Positions 1-6,234 of a stretch of DNA of 33,785 nt are shown here, piece after piece. The notes beneath the pieces are model-generated. The model did not search any database. It saw only the letters and a list, made by a program, of their open reading frames with translations, and was not told where the DNA came from. Location: positions 1 to 33,785 of IMG/VR virus record IMGVR_UViG_3300029787_000178; one strand, 5' to 3'. The position numbers were made by a program, and so were the translations under genes. Origin of the DNA: a virus. Positions within the stretch are counted from its first letter, which is position 1. Every line of letters starts with the position of its first letter.

Positions 1-353
1 GCTACTCAAAATTTGGAAGCTACACAGGAAATGGAAATGCTGATGGAACATTTGTTTATACAGGATTTAAACCAGCTTTTGTTATGACAAAAAAAACATC
101 AAGTAGCACTGCAAGAAATTGGTGTATTCTTGATAATAAAAGATCATCTTCTGGTGCTAATGTTGTTGATGATAGACTTTTTCCTAATTTAGCTGATGCA
201 GAAGATTCATCTACAAGTGCAGATTTTTTATCTAATGGATTTAAATTAAGAGATAACGCTGGAGAATTTAATCAAGCTGTTTCATACATCTTCATGGCTT
301 TCGCAGAATCACCATTTGTAAATTCTAATGGTGTACCAAATAACGCAAGGTAG
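1..353 (+). CDS. Tail fibre/tail protein, C-terminal part (DUF7483-like), 5' truncated by window
   Basis: The reading frame is open from the window edge (first full codon at base 3), so the first ATG at 84 is internal. About 116 C-terminal residues are visible. They match, from memory, the end of DUF7483-type phage tail proteins: a GSYTGNG start, a VYTGFKPAFVMTKKT strand, a CILDNKR segment, a GFKLRD segment and a terminal FMAFAESPF. This domain usually forms the distal part of a tail fibre or appendage, so a virion-surface role in host contact is inferred. The gene reading off the right edge of the window is a tail fibre in a compatible frame and may be the other half of this gene. The domain call is good; the exact role is not shown. 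Confidence 0.8.
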   Translation, partial: YSKFGSYTGNGNADGTFVYTGFKPAFVMTKKTSSSTARNWCILDNKRSSSGANVVDDRLFPNLADAEDSSTSADFLSNGFKLRDNAGEFNQAVSYIFMAFAESPFVNSNGVPNNAR

Positions 354-355
354 TT

Positions 356-592
356 ATGTCAAAAAAAAAATCTTCAACTTCACTTGCTCAACAAAGTGTA
401 GGTATAAGATTATCTTCGCATGAAAAGTTATGCGCTGAACGAATGAATAATTTACTATTATCAATTCAACGATTAGAAAAAAAAGTAGATACACTTTCAG
501 ATAGTGTTTCTAAAGGAAAAGGCATTGTATCGGTTTTAGTGTTTTTAGGATCTGTATTTGCTGCTGTCATAGGATTTATTAATTATAAGTGA
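356..592 (+). CDS. Holin-like small membrane protein (78 aa)
   Basis: Residues 20-50 form an amphipathic, coiled-coil-like segment (SSHEKLCAERMNNLLLSIQRL). A basic SKGKG turn and one hydrophobic segment, about residues 56-75 (IVSVLVFLGSVFAAVIGFI), follow. This architecture recurs beside endolysins in marine phages. A holin or holin accessory role is inferred from its position at the head of the lysis cluster. It starts 3 nt after the tail gene stop, and its TGA overlaps the GTG start of the next gene. With one membrane helix it could equally be a pinholin-like or structural membrane protein. Confidence 0.6.
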   Translation: MSKKKSSTSLAQQSVGIRLSSHEKLCAERMNNLLLSIQRLEKKVDTLSDSVSKGKGIVSVLVFLGSVFAAVIGFINYK

Positions 593-876
593 AATATTAC
601 AACAAAGGTATTGCTGCTCATTTAGAGGCAATACTGAAACTGTTGGATGATGACCATTTAGTTTTTGAAAACTTACAAGGTCAAGGTCCAATAGATATTA
701 TTACTGTTAATAAGGAAACTGGCAAAGTTACCTTTTACGATGCGAAATCCGATAGGACAAGCAGACACAAAAAAAGACCTCAATCACAAATACAAAAAAA
801 ATTAGGAGTTAAAAATATATATGTCAACTTACATAAGAGAACAGTCAGACTGGAAGGAAGAGTGGAAAAACTTTAG
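589..876 (+). CDS. Small PD-(D/E)XK nuclease-like protein (95 aa), GTG start
   Basis: The GTG start overlaps the preceding stop (GTGA), so translation is probably coupled. The protein has a compact restriction-fold signature: a G-P-I-D-I-I strand near residues 33-38, then a TGKVTFYDAKSD strand near 44-55. The Asp of PID and the D-A-K pair fit the D...(D/E)xK catalytic triad. Its size suits a minimal VRR-NUC or Holliday-resolvase-type domain. In marine phages such proteins often lie next to lysis genes. Possible jobs are host DNA breakdown or processing of replicated phage DNA; neither is proven. The last 56 nt overlap the start of the endolysin gene in another frame. Confidence 0.6.
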   Translation: MKYYNKGIAAHLEAILKLLDDDHLVFENLQGQGPIDIITVNKETGKVTFYDAKSDRTSRHKKRPQSQIQKKLGVKNIYVNLHKRTVRLEGRVEKL

Positions 877-1216
877 TTTAGATGAATTTAAATGTAGTTG
901 TTGTGGATCAGTAGATATTCATTCTGACTTATTAGATTTATTGCAACAGGCTCGTAATGTCATAGGTCCATTACAAATAACATCTGCTTATAGATGTCCA
1001 GAGCATAACAACAATGTATCATCAACTGGTGAAACAGGACCACATACAACCTCAAAAGCTGTTGATATTCATGTTTCAAACTCTCAGCACCGTAAAAAAT
1101 TAATTGATTATTTTGCTAACAAAGTAAGTGGTCTTGGTATTGCTAAGACTTTTATTCACATAGATATTTTAACATCCGATGAAGTAGCTCATCGACCTAA
1201 CTGTTGGTTGTACTAA
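821..1216 (+). CDS. Endolysin: Zn-dependent M15A-type peptidase (131 aa)
   Basis: The protein resembles peptidase M15A/DUF882 murein endopeptidases. It has a SLDEFKCSCCG N-terminal element (about residues 19-29), the ITSAYRCPEHN strand (54-64), the HTTSKAVDIHV metal site (75-85) and a FIHID strand near residue 113. His and Asp of HTTSKAVDIH and the His of FIHID are the expected zinc ligands. It would cut the peptide cross-links of host peptidoglycan at lysis. No signal peptide is seen, so it would depend on a holin, and holin-like genes flank it. An AGGAG lies 12 nt upstream, which is long spacing. The length is normal for a single-domain enzyme. Confidence 0.88.
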   Translation: MSTYIREQSDWKEEWKNFSLDEFKCSCCGSVDIHSDLLDLLQQARNVIGPLQITSAYRCPEHNNNVSSTGETGPHTTSKAVDIHVSNSQHRKKLIDYFANKVSGLGIAKTFIHIDILTSDEVAHRPNCWLY

Positions 1217-1551
1217 TGCTATTTAATTTACTTGGAAAAACATTAATTGAAAATTCTATTGGTGCATTAAAGCATCATATTAAAAAAAAAGAAGTAGTAA
1301 GAAATCTAGAAATAGATGCTGCTAAAGAAATTCAAATAGAAAAAATTAAACAATCTGGCGGAAGTTTTAAGGATGAAATAATTTTAATTTGGTTTTTAGT
1401 TATACTTTCTCTTCCTTTAATTGGAGAAACTGAAAGATTTATGAACTGGGCTAAAGTTCTCTCAGCTATGCCTAGTGAAATATTTTATATCTTTGGTGCT
1501 ATTGTAGCAGCTTCTTTTGGTATTAAAGTTTCTAATATCTTTAAGAAGTAA
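1216..1551 (+). CDS. Holin-like membrane protein, GTA-holin (3TM) type (111 aa)
   Basis: I take the ATG at 1216, which overlaps the endolysin stop as TAATG. An in-frame TTG at 1204 has no ribosome site. The N-terminal half is charged and helical (HHIKKKEVVRNLEIDAAKEIQIEKIK). It is followed by GGSFKDE, a hydrophobic segment (about 56-71), an amphipathic stretch with MNWAKVLSAMPSE, and a second hydrophobic segment ending in AASFGIKVSNIFKK. This order resembles the three-TM holins of phages and gene-transfer agents (family knowledge). With the overlapping endolysin it forms the lysis cassette. The holin call rests on architecture and context. Confidence 0.65.
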   Translation: MLFNLLGKTLIENSIGALKHHIKKKEVVRNLEIDAAKEIQIEKIKQSGGSFKDEIILIWFLVILSLPLIGETERFMNWAKVLSAMPSEIFYIFGAIVAASFGIKVSNIFKK

Positions 1552-1679
1552 TGGCTCGTAAATTCAAAGACTTTGTAGTCAGAGATAAGCCTCCAAAATT
1601 AGGTAAACACAAAAAATCACAAAACAAATCCGAAAAAAGACAACGTAAACAAACTAGATATAAAGGCGGAGGCAGATGA
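1551..1679 (+). CDS. Basic 42-aa conserved small phage protein
   Basis: The sequence is MARKFKDFVVRDKPPKLG followed by a run of Lys, Arg and Gln and a GGGR end. The gene follows the holin stop directly (TAA then ATG) and its stop overlaps the ATG of the next gene (ATGA), so it sits inside a tightly packed operon. From memory, very similar 'MARK-K-FV-RD-P' micro-proteins occur in marine phages of this type. The strong positive charge suggests nucleic-acid or membrane-phosphate binding, but no function is known to me. Confidence 0.65.
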   Translation: MARKFKDFVVRDKPPKLGKHKKSQNKSEKRQRKQTRYKGGGR

Positions 1680-1798
1680 GAAGTATTCTTAAAATCATAG
1701 TAAGAATGAGAATGAAGTATGCAGTTCTTAGAGGCCATCCTGGTAAACGATGGAACTATGAACCTTCCAAACATTATTTAAGAGGTAGGAATAGATGA
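1676..1798 (+). CDS. Basic 40-aa small protein
   Basis: It starts at an ATG overlapping the previous stop and ends overlapping the next ATG, a classic coupled arrangement. The product is arginine-rich, with an N-terminal IIVRMRMKYAVL helix and a HPGKRWNYEPSKHYLRGRNR tail. No family is recognised. It is supported mainly by the seamless 4-nt overlaps on both sides and by the lack of another explanation for the gap between its neighbours. Confidence 0.5.
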   Translation: MRSILKIIVRMRMKYAVLRGHPGKRWNYEPSKHYLRGRNR

Positions 1799-2169
1799 AA
1801 GATCAAATATCTGTATCAGATAAAACTAGATTAAATATACCTATTGCAAATTTTATTGTTATAGTTTCAATAATTATTTCAGCAGTTTATGCTATAAGCA
1901 ATCTTCAAAACAGAATAACAACTTTAGAAACTCAAGATCAGCTTATGAGTTCAGACCTTTTAAAGAAGGCTGAACAAACACCAAAAAATTTAGAAATTTT
2001 TATGTTGCTTGAGGAACTTTTTAAACAGACAGATAAGCAACAAGAAGCTTTAGATAAAAACATTCATACTCAAATTAAATTAGATCATCTTGAAGAACAG
2101 CTAACAAAAGCTTTAAATGATATTGAAAAACTAAAAGACAAAGTAAGAAAAAATGGAAATAGTTATTAG
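1795..2169 (+). CDS. Membrane-anchored coiled-coil protein, spanin-like (124 aa)
   Basis: After a charged N-terminus there is one transmembrane segment (about residues 17-34, IANFIVIVSIIISAVYAI). Two heptad-rich segments follow (LQNRITTLETQDQLM and LDHLEEQLTKALNDIEKLKDKV). An N-terminal anchor with a long periplasmic coiled coil is the architecture of an i-spanin or Rz-like protein, and the gene sits downstream of endolysin and holin. The next gene overlaps by 17 nt in another frame, as spanin partners often do, but that product lacks an obvious lipobox. The spanin role is inferred, not shown. Confidence 0.5.
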   Translation: MKDQISVSDKTRLNIPIANFIVIVSIIISAVYAISNLQNRITTLETQDQLMSSDLLKKAEQTPKNLEIFMLLEELFKQTDKQQEALDKNIHTQIKLDHLEEQLTKALNDIEKLKDKVRKNGNSY

Positions 2170-2350
2170 CCTTATGTTATATCTTGGAAATCCTCCAGAG
2201 TTGAAAGAACACTTATTAATGCCAGACTTTAAAACTTGCCTGGCTAAAAAAAGATATGCAACCAGGAACTCAAATGCTGACTATAAATGTAGCAAGGTTA
2301 AGGCTGTTGTTAAAGACGGAAAAATAATAAGTATCTCAAGTTTAGATTAA
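2153..2350 (+). CDS. Small protein with hydrophobic N-terminus (65 aa)
   Basis: The N-terminus MEIVISLMLYLGNPPELKEH is hydrophobic and could be a weak signal or anchor. The body has two cysteines (KTCLAKKRYATRN and DYKCSKVKAVV), compatible with one disulfide in the periplasm. I recall similar 'LYLGNPPELKEH' micro-proteins in marine phages, with no known function. The start overlaps the end of the spanin-like gene by 17 nt. An o-spanin-like partner role is possible but no lipoprotein cysteine is placed correctly. Confidence 0.5.
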   Translation: MEIVISLMLYLGNPPELKEHLLMPDFKTCLAKKRYATRNSNADYKCSKVKAVVKDGKIISISSLD

Positions 2351-2360
2351 AATTTAATTT

Positions 2361-2453
2361 TGGCGGAAGGAGTGGGATTCGAACCCACGATAGGAGTTAC
2401 CTCCTATGATGATTTAGCAAACCATTCGTTTCAACCAGCTCACGCATCCTTCC
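2361..2453 (-). tRNA. tRNA-Ser(GCU), complete, CCA encoded
   Basis: Read on the minus strand the gene folds fully: acceptor stem GGAAGGA with TCCTTCC, a three-pair D stem CGT/ACG, anticodon stem ATGGT/ATCAT around loop TTGCTAA (anticodon GCT), a long class-II variable arm TAGGAG/CTCCTA with loop GTAA, T arm GTGGG-TTCGAAT-CCCAC, then G and an encoded CCA. The long variable arm and GCU anticodon make it a serine tRNA for AGC and AGU codons. Phage genes flank it on both sides. Its 3' end points left, away from the integrase. It may be a cargo tRNA or a marker of the integration site. Confidence 0.96.
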
Positions 2454-2476
2454 ATATTTTTTTAAAACATTTATAT

Positions 2477-2704
2477 ATGAAAAAACGAAAAGTAGAAATA
2501 CACGTTAAGTGTGATTATTGTGGTAAATACACCACCTCATTTGTCGTTACAACAGAACATAAAAGGTTTTGCCGATGGCAAACTCCAGGCTTTCCTCCAG
2601 ATGAGGATTGTTTAGAGGATTATATTCAATCTAAACGCACTCCTATATCTGGTAACATCACTTCACAATTACCTACCAAAAAACAAATCAATTCTAAAAT
2701 ATAA
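2477..2704 (+). CDS. Zinc-ribbon-like small protein (75 aa)
   Basis: I start at the ATG at 2477, because the open frame upstream is the tRNA gene read backwards. The protein begins MKKRKVEIHVKCDYCGKY, giving a CxxC knuckle, and continues with RFCRW and a DEDC pair near residue 46. Four cysteines in this spacing suggest a structural zinc site. The tail is basic (SKRTPISG). The gene lies between the tRNA and the attP-like region, and its 3' end contains the first of the TGTTACC-type repeats. Function unknown; a DNA-binding accessory role near att is only a guess from position. Confidence 0.55.
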   Translation: MKKRKVEIHVKCDYCGKYTTSFVVTTEHKRFCRWQTPGFPPDEDCLEDYIQSKRTPISGNITSQLPTKKQINSKI

Positions 2705-2944
2705 ATAAAAAATGTTACCTTGTTGTTTCCAAAACAATAATAATCCTTTTATTTACTTGTCTTTTTTACTGTTTACTTCCGTTTGCTAATCGCATAATTT
2801 CTCAATCAAGAGATGATTATGCAAATAATGCAACCGCTATTAGTTAATATTAGCACCAGTTCTTATGCTGGTTTAAACATAGGAAAATCACAACATCAAA
2901 ACAACTATCCAATAAAAATGTTTCCAGACTGTTACCTGGTAACA
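2649..2944. other. Candidate attP: repeated TGTTACC arm-type elements
   Basis: Four copies of one heptamer lie here: GGTAACA at 2651-2657, TGTTACC at 2713-2719, TGTTACC at 2930-2936 and GGTAACA at 2938-2944. The first and last share nine bases (CTGGTAACA). The last two form a palindrome around a single T. Tyrosine integrases bind repeated arm-type sites on both sides of a crossover core, and the integrase gene starts 77 nt further on. An inverted repeat at 2792-2822, between the two groups, could be the core. This is inference from repeat spacing; no host attB sequence is available. Confidence 0.45.
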
Positions 2945-3020
2945 CTTTTTATGTATGGTCGTTTTTTACTTAAACCATTTGCATATCTATCTCCGCAAAC
3001 TAAAAAAATAGGAGATGATA
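2705..3020. other. Non-coding region upstream of integrase
   Basis: This 316-nt gap holds no convincing gene. The one open frame of size (2813-3043) has no ribosome site and runs into the integrase in another frame. It contains three of the four TGTTACC-type elements, the inverted repeat at 2792-2822, and several T tracts. An integrase promoter must lie here if the gene has its own, but I see no clear -35/-10 pair. Confidence 0.5.
2792..2822. repeat. Nested inverted repeat before integrase
   Basis: Outer arms GCATAAT (2792-2798) and ATTATGC (2816-2822) are a perfect inverted pair. Inside them TCTC (2800-2803) and GAGA (2810-2813) form a second pair around AATCAA. Possible roles are core-type integrase sites, a repressor operator or an RNA hairpin. 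The inner part resembles the TTCTC-N6-GAGAA palindrome at 11459-11474. Confidence 0.45.
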
Positions 3021-4319
3021 ATGGTACACACCAAAATAACTGAAAGACATGGTTATCATGTTTTACAAGTTAAAGACAAACAGACTGGCAAGTATAAGCA
3101 AGTCTTTAAATCTAAAAAAGTATCTGAAGTAAACCATAAGAAAGTAGAGCTGCAAAAGAATAGCATTAAAGCTCAAGCTGCTTTATCTCAAAAAACAATA
3201 GTCAATACATATAAAGACTTTGCTTTAGATAAAATTGCAATGGCTGAACATCCACAATCTGGAATGAGATTGAAGAGTGTTAGTCATTACTTTAGTTTTT
3301 GGAAAAATTGGATTAATCCATACTTTCCAAAAGACTTATTACTTAATGAGATAACAGTTCCAGTTATGGATCAATTCTTTTTAGATATAAAGAAAGCTAG
3401 TTGTACTCATAAACAAGCTAATCTTATTGTTAAAAGTTTTTATACATTTAAAAAATGGTGTATTGAACAGCAATATACAACTGAGCTTGGTGTTATGTTA
3501 AGTTATAAAGTTAAAAACAGACCAGTTCTTAAAGATCCAGTTACAGCTAATATGCTTCCTAAAAAAACTGTTATGATTAACAGACCAGAAGTAAAAAAGT
3601 TGTTTAAACATTTAATGCCAACAGATCAAAATCCTAGTGTTTGGTTAAAGTTTGCTGTTGTTGTAACACTTGCATTTACTGGTTTAAGACTTGGAGAGTT
3701 AAGAGCTTTAAGGTGGGATCGGATTGATTGGATTTTTGGTAAGATTACTATTAATCAAGCAGTTGTTGAAGGTGTAATTAAGGACCAAGTTAAAGCTGAT
3801 GGAAGTTTTGATACAATTAAAATGCACTCCGCATTATTTAGAGTGTTATCTATCTGGAAATCTATTCAGTCTAAATATTACACGCCAAGAAAAATGCCAT
3901 TAGTATTTGCTTCATTAAAATTCGTACATGAAACAGTACCTTTGGCAGATAAAACAATTAATGATTGGCTTAAAATTGCTTATCAAGATCTTGGTTTTGC
4001 AAAGATTGAGGTAGTTAAAAATAGTTCTGGTGGAAAATCACACACTCGAACTGTCGCTAATAAATTTAAAGGTTGTGTAAGTAAAACATTTAGACACTTT
4101 GCAGCTACATCTTTAACTGATGCTCAAGCTGGTAATGAAATTTTAACTGATAATTTTATTAAAGGTCAAATAAGACATAAAGATATTAAATTAACAAAAG
4201 GTCTTTATGGAGATCATTCTGATTTAGATCCATCTGGAGAAAGAGCTGTTGCTGAACAACAAGCTTTAGATGGCGCATTTCCTAACTTAATAGACATGGA
4301 GGCTCTTGATGAAAATTAA
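3021..4319 (+). CDS. int: Tyrosine-family integrase (432 aa)
   Basis: This is a site-specific tyrosine recombinase that would integrate the phage DNA into the host chromosome. The start is ATG 3021: AGGAG at 3010-3014 is six bases upstream, whereas the ATG at 3015 touches the ribosome site. Residues 1-50 look like an arm-binding domain, about 60-160 like the core-binding SAM-like domain, and 190-410 the catalytic domain. Catalytic positions are R223 in TGLRLGELRAL, K267, K355 and R358 in KTFRHF (the usual His of HxxR is Lys here), H386 in QIRHKD and nucleophile Y396 in LYGDHS. It overlaps the small gene downstream by 11 nt. The set of residues is complete, so it should be active. Confidence 0.95.
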   Translation: MVHTKITERHGYHVLQVKDKQTGKYKQVFKSKKVSEVNHKKVELQKNSIKAQAALSQKTIVNTYKDFALDKIAMAEHPQSGMRLKSVSHYFSFWKNWINPYFPKDLLLNEITVPVMDQFFLDIKKASCTHKQANLIVKSFYTFKKWCIEQQYTTELGVMLSYKVKNRPVLKDPVTANMLPKKTVMINRPEVKKLFKHLMPTDQNPSVWLKFAVVVTLAFTGLRLGELRALRWDRIDWIFGKITINQAVVEGVIKDQVKADGSFDTIKMHSALFRVLSIWKSIQSKYYTPRKMPLVFASLKFVHETVPLADKTINDWLKIAYQDLGFAKIEVVKNSSGGKSHTRTVANKFKGCVSKTFRHFAATSLTDAQAGNEILTDNFIKGQIRHKDIKLTKGLYGDHSDLDPSGERAVAEQQALDGAFPNLIDMEALDEN

Positions 4320-4476
4320 AGATTTCAAAGCTATTAAGTATTTTGCTTTAAAGACTGGCAAAATTTATTCTTACAAATCTACTTTTGGCGAAATGCAAAA
4401 GGACCAAGATATTAAAAAGATTGTATCTTTGCCAAAATCTAATGTTGTTATATTTCCTAAAAAATACGTTTCTTAA
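4309..4476 (+). CDS. Small basic protein downstream of integrase (55 aa)
   Basis: The ATG at 4309 lies inside the end of the integrase gene and has a GGAGG eight bases upstream, so translation is likely coupled. The product is lysine-rich (MKIKDFKAIKYFALKTGKIY at the start, then IVSLPKSNVVIFPKKYVS at the end) and looks like a small beta-rich domain. No family is recognised. Its position directly behind int would suit a directionality factor, but a better excisionase candidate is at 9612-9893. A terminator follows. Confidence 0.6.
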   Translation: MKIKDFKAIKYFALKTGKIYSYKSTFGEMQKDQDIKKIVSLPKSNVVIFPKKYVS

Positions 4477-4491
4477 CTAGGTATCAAAGGT

Positions 4492-4545
4492 TATGGAGGT
4501 TGCTGAATCGCAATCTCCGTAGCTCCTAGAGCTTTTATTTTTCTC
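4492..4545 (+). terminator. Hairpin plus terminator after integrase operon
   Basis: Two stems in tandem follow the 55-aa gene. The first pairs 4492-4503 with 4510-4521 (12 pairs, two of them G-T) around TGAATC. The second is AGCTC (4521-4525), loop CTA, GAGCT (4529-4533), then TTTATTTTT. The second has the stem plus T tract of an intrinsic terminator on the plus strand. The stem also lies just past the stop of the leftward cluster (4535), so the region separates the two convergent units. The stems share base 4521 and may be alternatives. Confidence 0.6.
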
Positions 4546-4792
4546 TAATAAGGCTTAAATTACTATTTTCTTCTACTAATCTTTTATTTTCGTTTTTATA
4601 TGTAACATTTTCTTTTTCAATTTTTACAATGTGTACTCTTAAATCTCCATTATTTTTTTTATGAATTGTCTCTAAGTTTTGTAATCTTTTAATTTTAGCA
4701 ATAGCTTCTTTAAGTTTTAATTTTAATAATTTATTTTGGTTTTTAAGATATTCAATTTTTTCCATATCTTTAAACATTCCTTCATTTGTCAT
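4535..4792 (-). CDS. Coiled-coil protein, last gene of leftward cluster (85 aa)
   Basis: Almost the whole protein is a charged coiled coil with Leu/Ile heptads: KIEYLKNQNKLLKLKLKEA, then AKIKRLQNLETIHKKN, then VTYKNENKRLVEENSNLSL. No enzyme motif is visible. Its start overlaps the upstream stop by 4 nt. The plus-strand int terminator covers its 3' end. It may be an oligomerising accessory protein; no specific role can be named. Confidence 0.6.
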   Translation of the reverse strand: MTNEGMFKDMEKIEYLKNQNKLLKLKLKEAIAKIKRLQNLETIHKKNNGDLRVHIVKIEKENVTYKNENKRLVEENSNLSLIREK

Positions 4793-5052
4793 TCTTCAAA
4801 CTCCTCTATAACTTCTATTGTTGATGGTGTTAATTTAACTATTTCGTTAGCTTTAGTTGTTGCTACAATTTCAACATGAGTATCTCTAAGCTCTTCTTTA
4901 CAAGCATCTTTAGCTTCATTTAATTTATCCATTAATGCTGGGAAATTACTTTCATAAACTCCGTAAATATATAAATCATTAATAGCAGCTGTTACTCTGG
5001 CCAGACCTTTATGTCTTTTTTCTAACCTTAATAATCTTTGGTCATTACTCAT
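4789..5052 (-). CDS. Hypothetical protein (87 aa)
   Basis: A small acidic, mainly helical protein starting MSNDQRLLRLEKRHKGLARV and ending in VIEEFEE. A good ribosome site (AAGGAGG, then ATTAAAA before ATG) supports the start. It overlaps the upstream gene by 8 nt and the downstream gene by 4 nt, so it is part of a coupled run. I do not recognise the family. Confidence 0.6.
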   Translation of the reverse strand: MSNDQRLLRLEKRHKGLARVTAAINDLYIYGVYESNFPALMDKLNEAKDACKEELRDTHVEIVATTKANEIVKLTPSTIEVIEEFEE

Positions 5053-5221
5053 TTTTTAATACCTCCTTTAATTTATATTTAATGTTTTCTATTTTTAATT
5101 CAGATACTTCAGCATCTTGTGTAATAGGATCTTTTCCTTCAATTGCTGTATTTTCGTCTGGATATTCTTCTTTAATTACAAAGTCTGCTTGACCAGTAGT
5201 TATCTTAATTATTTTTGTCAT
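5045..5221 (-). CDS. Small acidic protein (58 aa)
   Basis: Reading from ATG at 5221 the product starts MTKIIKITTGQADFVIKEEY and ends YKLKEVLKNE. It fills the gap between its neighbours, overlapping the upstream gene by 17 nt and the next by 8 nt. The N-terminal strand pattern (IIKITTG) resembles that of the upstream 68-aa protein. Function unknown; supported by codon pattern and operon packing. Confidence 0.55.
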   Translation of the reverse strand: MTKIIKITTGQADFVIKEEYPDENTAIEGKDPITQDAEVSELKIENIKYKLKEVLKNE

Positions 5222-5411
5222 TTACTGTATTTCCATCATCAATTGTTTCTTTAATTATCGGTTTTCGATCTGATGTAATAATTTTTGCAAGATCTATAGC
5301 TCCAGTTTTTATGTCTCCAGTTTTAATCAAGACCATATATTTACAACCAGCATCTTCTACTGTTTGCTCTTGCACTTCTATTTCGCAAATATCAGCTTTG
5401 ATTATGCTCAT
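5205..5411 (-). CDS. Small hypothetical protein (68 aa)
   Basis: The product alternates short strands and charged turns (ADICEIEVQEQTVEDAGCKYMVLIKTG near the start) and ends in an acidic, Asn-rich tail. It begins 20 nt inside the end of the XRE regulator gene and runs 17 nt into the next gene. The plus-strand frame over the same bases has no ribosome site and I treat that as a shadow. No family recognised. Confidence 0.55.
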   Translation of the reverse strand: MSIIKADICEIEVQEQTVEDAGCKYMVLIKTGDIKTGAIDLAKIITSDRKPIIKETIDDGNTVNDKNN

Positions 5412-5676
5412 TATTTAATCCTTCGTATGTTGCAATCATCATAGGATCTGCAAGTACATCCATTGAAACATTCAATTTTTTTGCTAATAATTTAAGCTTA
5501 ATACTTGAAACTCCGTTAGATCCTTTTTCATATTTTTGAATTTGTTGGAATGAAGTTCCTATTACATTTGCAAGTCTTGTTTGATTTAGATTCTTTTTTT
5601 TTCTGAGAAACCTAATGTTTCTTCCGACTGTTGCGTTGAACTCAAGTTCTTCGCTGGTTCTATGTCTGTTTGGCAT
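5392..5676 (-). CDS. XRE (Cro/CI-type) HTH transcription regulator (94 aa)
   Basis: Residues about 16-76 form a complete XRE helix-turn-helix domain: VGRNIRFLRKKKNLNQTRLA, then VIGTSFQQIQKYEKGSNGVS, then LLAKKLNVSMDVL. The start has a strong ribosome site (AGAGGAG, ATTTT, ATG), which supports translation even though the first 91 nt overlap the previous gene. It lacks a C-terminal oligomerisation or peptidase domain, so it is Cro-sized. It would bind operators in the phage control region; the two TTCTC-N6-GAGA palindromes (2799 and 11459) are candidate targets. Whether it represses lytic or lysogenic genes cannot be told. Confidence 0.85.
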   Translation of the reverse strand: MPNRHRTSEELEFNATVGRNIRFLRKKKNLNQTRLANVIGTSFQQIQKYEKGSNGVSSIKLKLLAKKLNVSMDVLADPMMIATYEGLNNEHNQS

Positions 5677-5948
5677 AAAATCTCCTCTATGGTTAAGTTA
5701 AAATAATCCTCTAATTGTTTCTTCCAGCCAGTCATATCGTGAACTGTTGTTCGATCAGCTGTTGCAAAGAAAGCAAGAGGTGGCATTTGACGATAAACAT
5801 TGTCAGCTCCAATAAAAAAAGCTGGCATGTTATTTTCAAATTTTAAGTACCAATTAGATTGGTTAATTCGATGTATTGGCATATCTGAGCTAAATGCTTG
5901 ATAACCAACATAAGTTTTAAAATTAATATCTCCGTCTTTTCTAGTCAT
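5586..5948 (-). CDS. Hypothetical protein (120 aa)
   Basis: A mixed protein with aromatic-rich strands (NWYLKFENNMPAFFIGADNV, then MPPLAFFATADRTTVHDMTG) followed by a helix WKKQLEDYFNLTIEEIL. It starts 8 nt inside the preceding gene. Its last 91 nt overlap the XRE gene in another frame; the tail (QQSEETLGFSEKKRI) is probably unconserved run-on. I do not recognise the family. Confidence 0.6.
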   Translation of the reverse strand: MTRKDGDINFKTYVGYQAFSSDMPIHRINQSNWYLKFENNMPAFFIGADNVYRQMPPLAFFATADRTTVHDMTGWKKQLEDYFNLTIEEILCQTDIEPAKNLSSTQQSEETLGFSEKKRI

Positions 5949-6234
5949 TTGTTTTATCTAATGGATCGTATTGAGTTTTAAGTTTGCAAATAAACTCTGC
6001 TAATTTTGAATTTAATCTTGCTGATACAATTTTCTCAAGTTTCATTACTTCGCCAAACATAGCAACTAATTCTAAATCTCTTTCAGAAACCTCAAAAGCA
6101 TCCCAGTCATCTTGAGTTAATCTCCAATTTAAAAAAATTTCTGATGCTTGTTTTTCTCTTTCCATTTCAAGAGCTAACTTTGCAGTATCAGTCATTTGAT
6201 TTGCTGGAGTATTAGGAAATTTAATTACTGTCAT
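5941..6234 (-). CDS. Hypothetical helical protein with IKFPNT N-terminus (97 aa)
   Basis: It starts directly after the stop of the PP-loop gene. After the N-terminal MTVIKFPNTP, which nearly repeats the N-terminus of that upstream enzyme, the rest is helical and acidic (LALEMEREKQASEIFLNW, then DDWDAFEVSERDLELVAMFG). No known domain is recognised. The shared N-terminal peptide could be a common interaction tag. Confidence 0.6.
   Translation of the reverse strand: MTVIKFPNTPANQMTDTAKLALEMEREKQASEIFLNWRLTQDDWDAFEVSERDLELVAMFGEVMKLEKIVSARLNSKLAEFICKLKTQYDPLDKTND

Noticed and set aside
1541-1774. Minus-strand 77-aa open frame
   Set aside because: Lies under two plus-strand micro-genes that are joined by stop/start overlaps; composition is shadow-like.
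2360-2476. Open frame beginning MAEGVGFEPTIGV over the tRNA
   Set aside because: This is the well-known false translation of the reverse strand of a tRNA gene; the real gene starts at 2477.
2792-2822. Inverted repeat as piece of a second tRNA (anticodon arm)
   Set aside because: The loop has six instead of seven bases and no T-arm sequence follows.
2813-3043. 76-aa open frame before int
   Set aside because: No ribosome site, odd composition, overlaps the int start and covers the inverted repeats; treated as non-coding.
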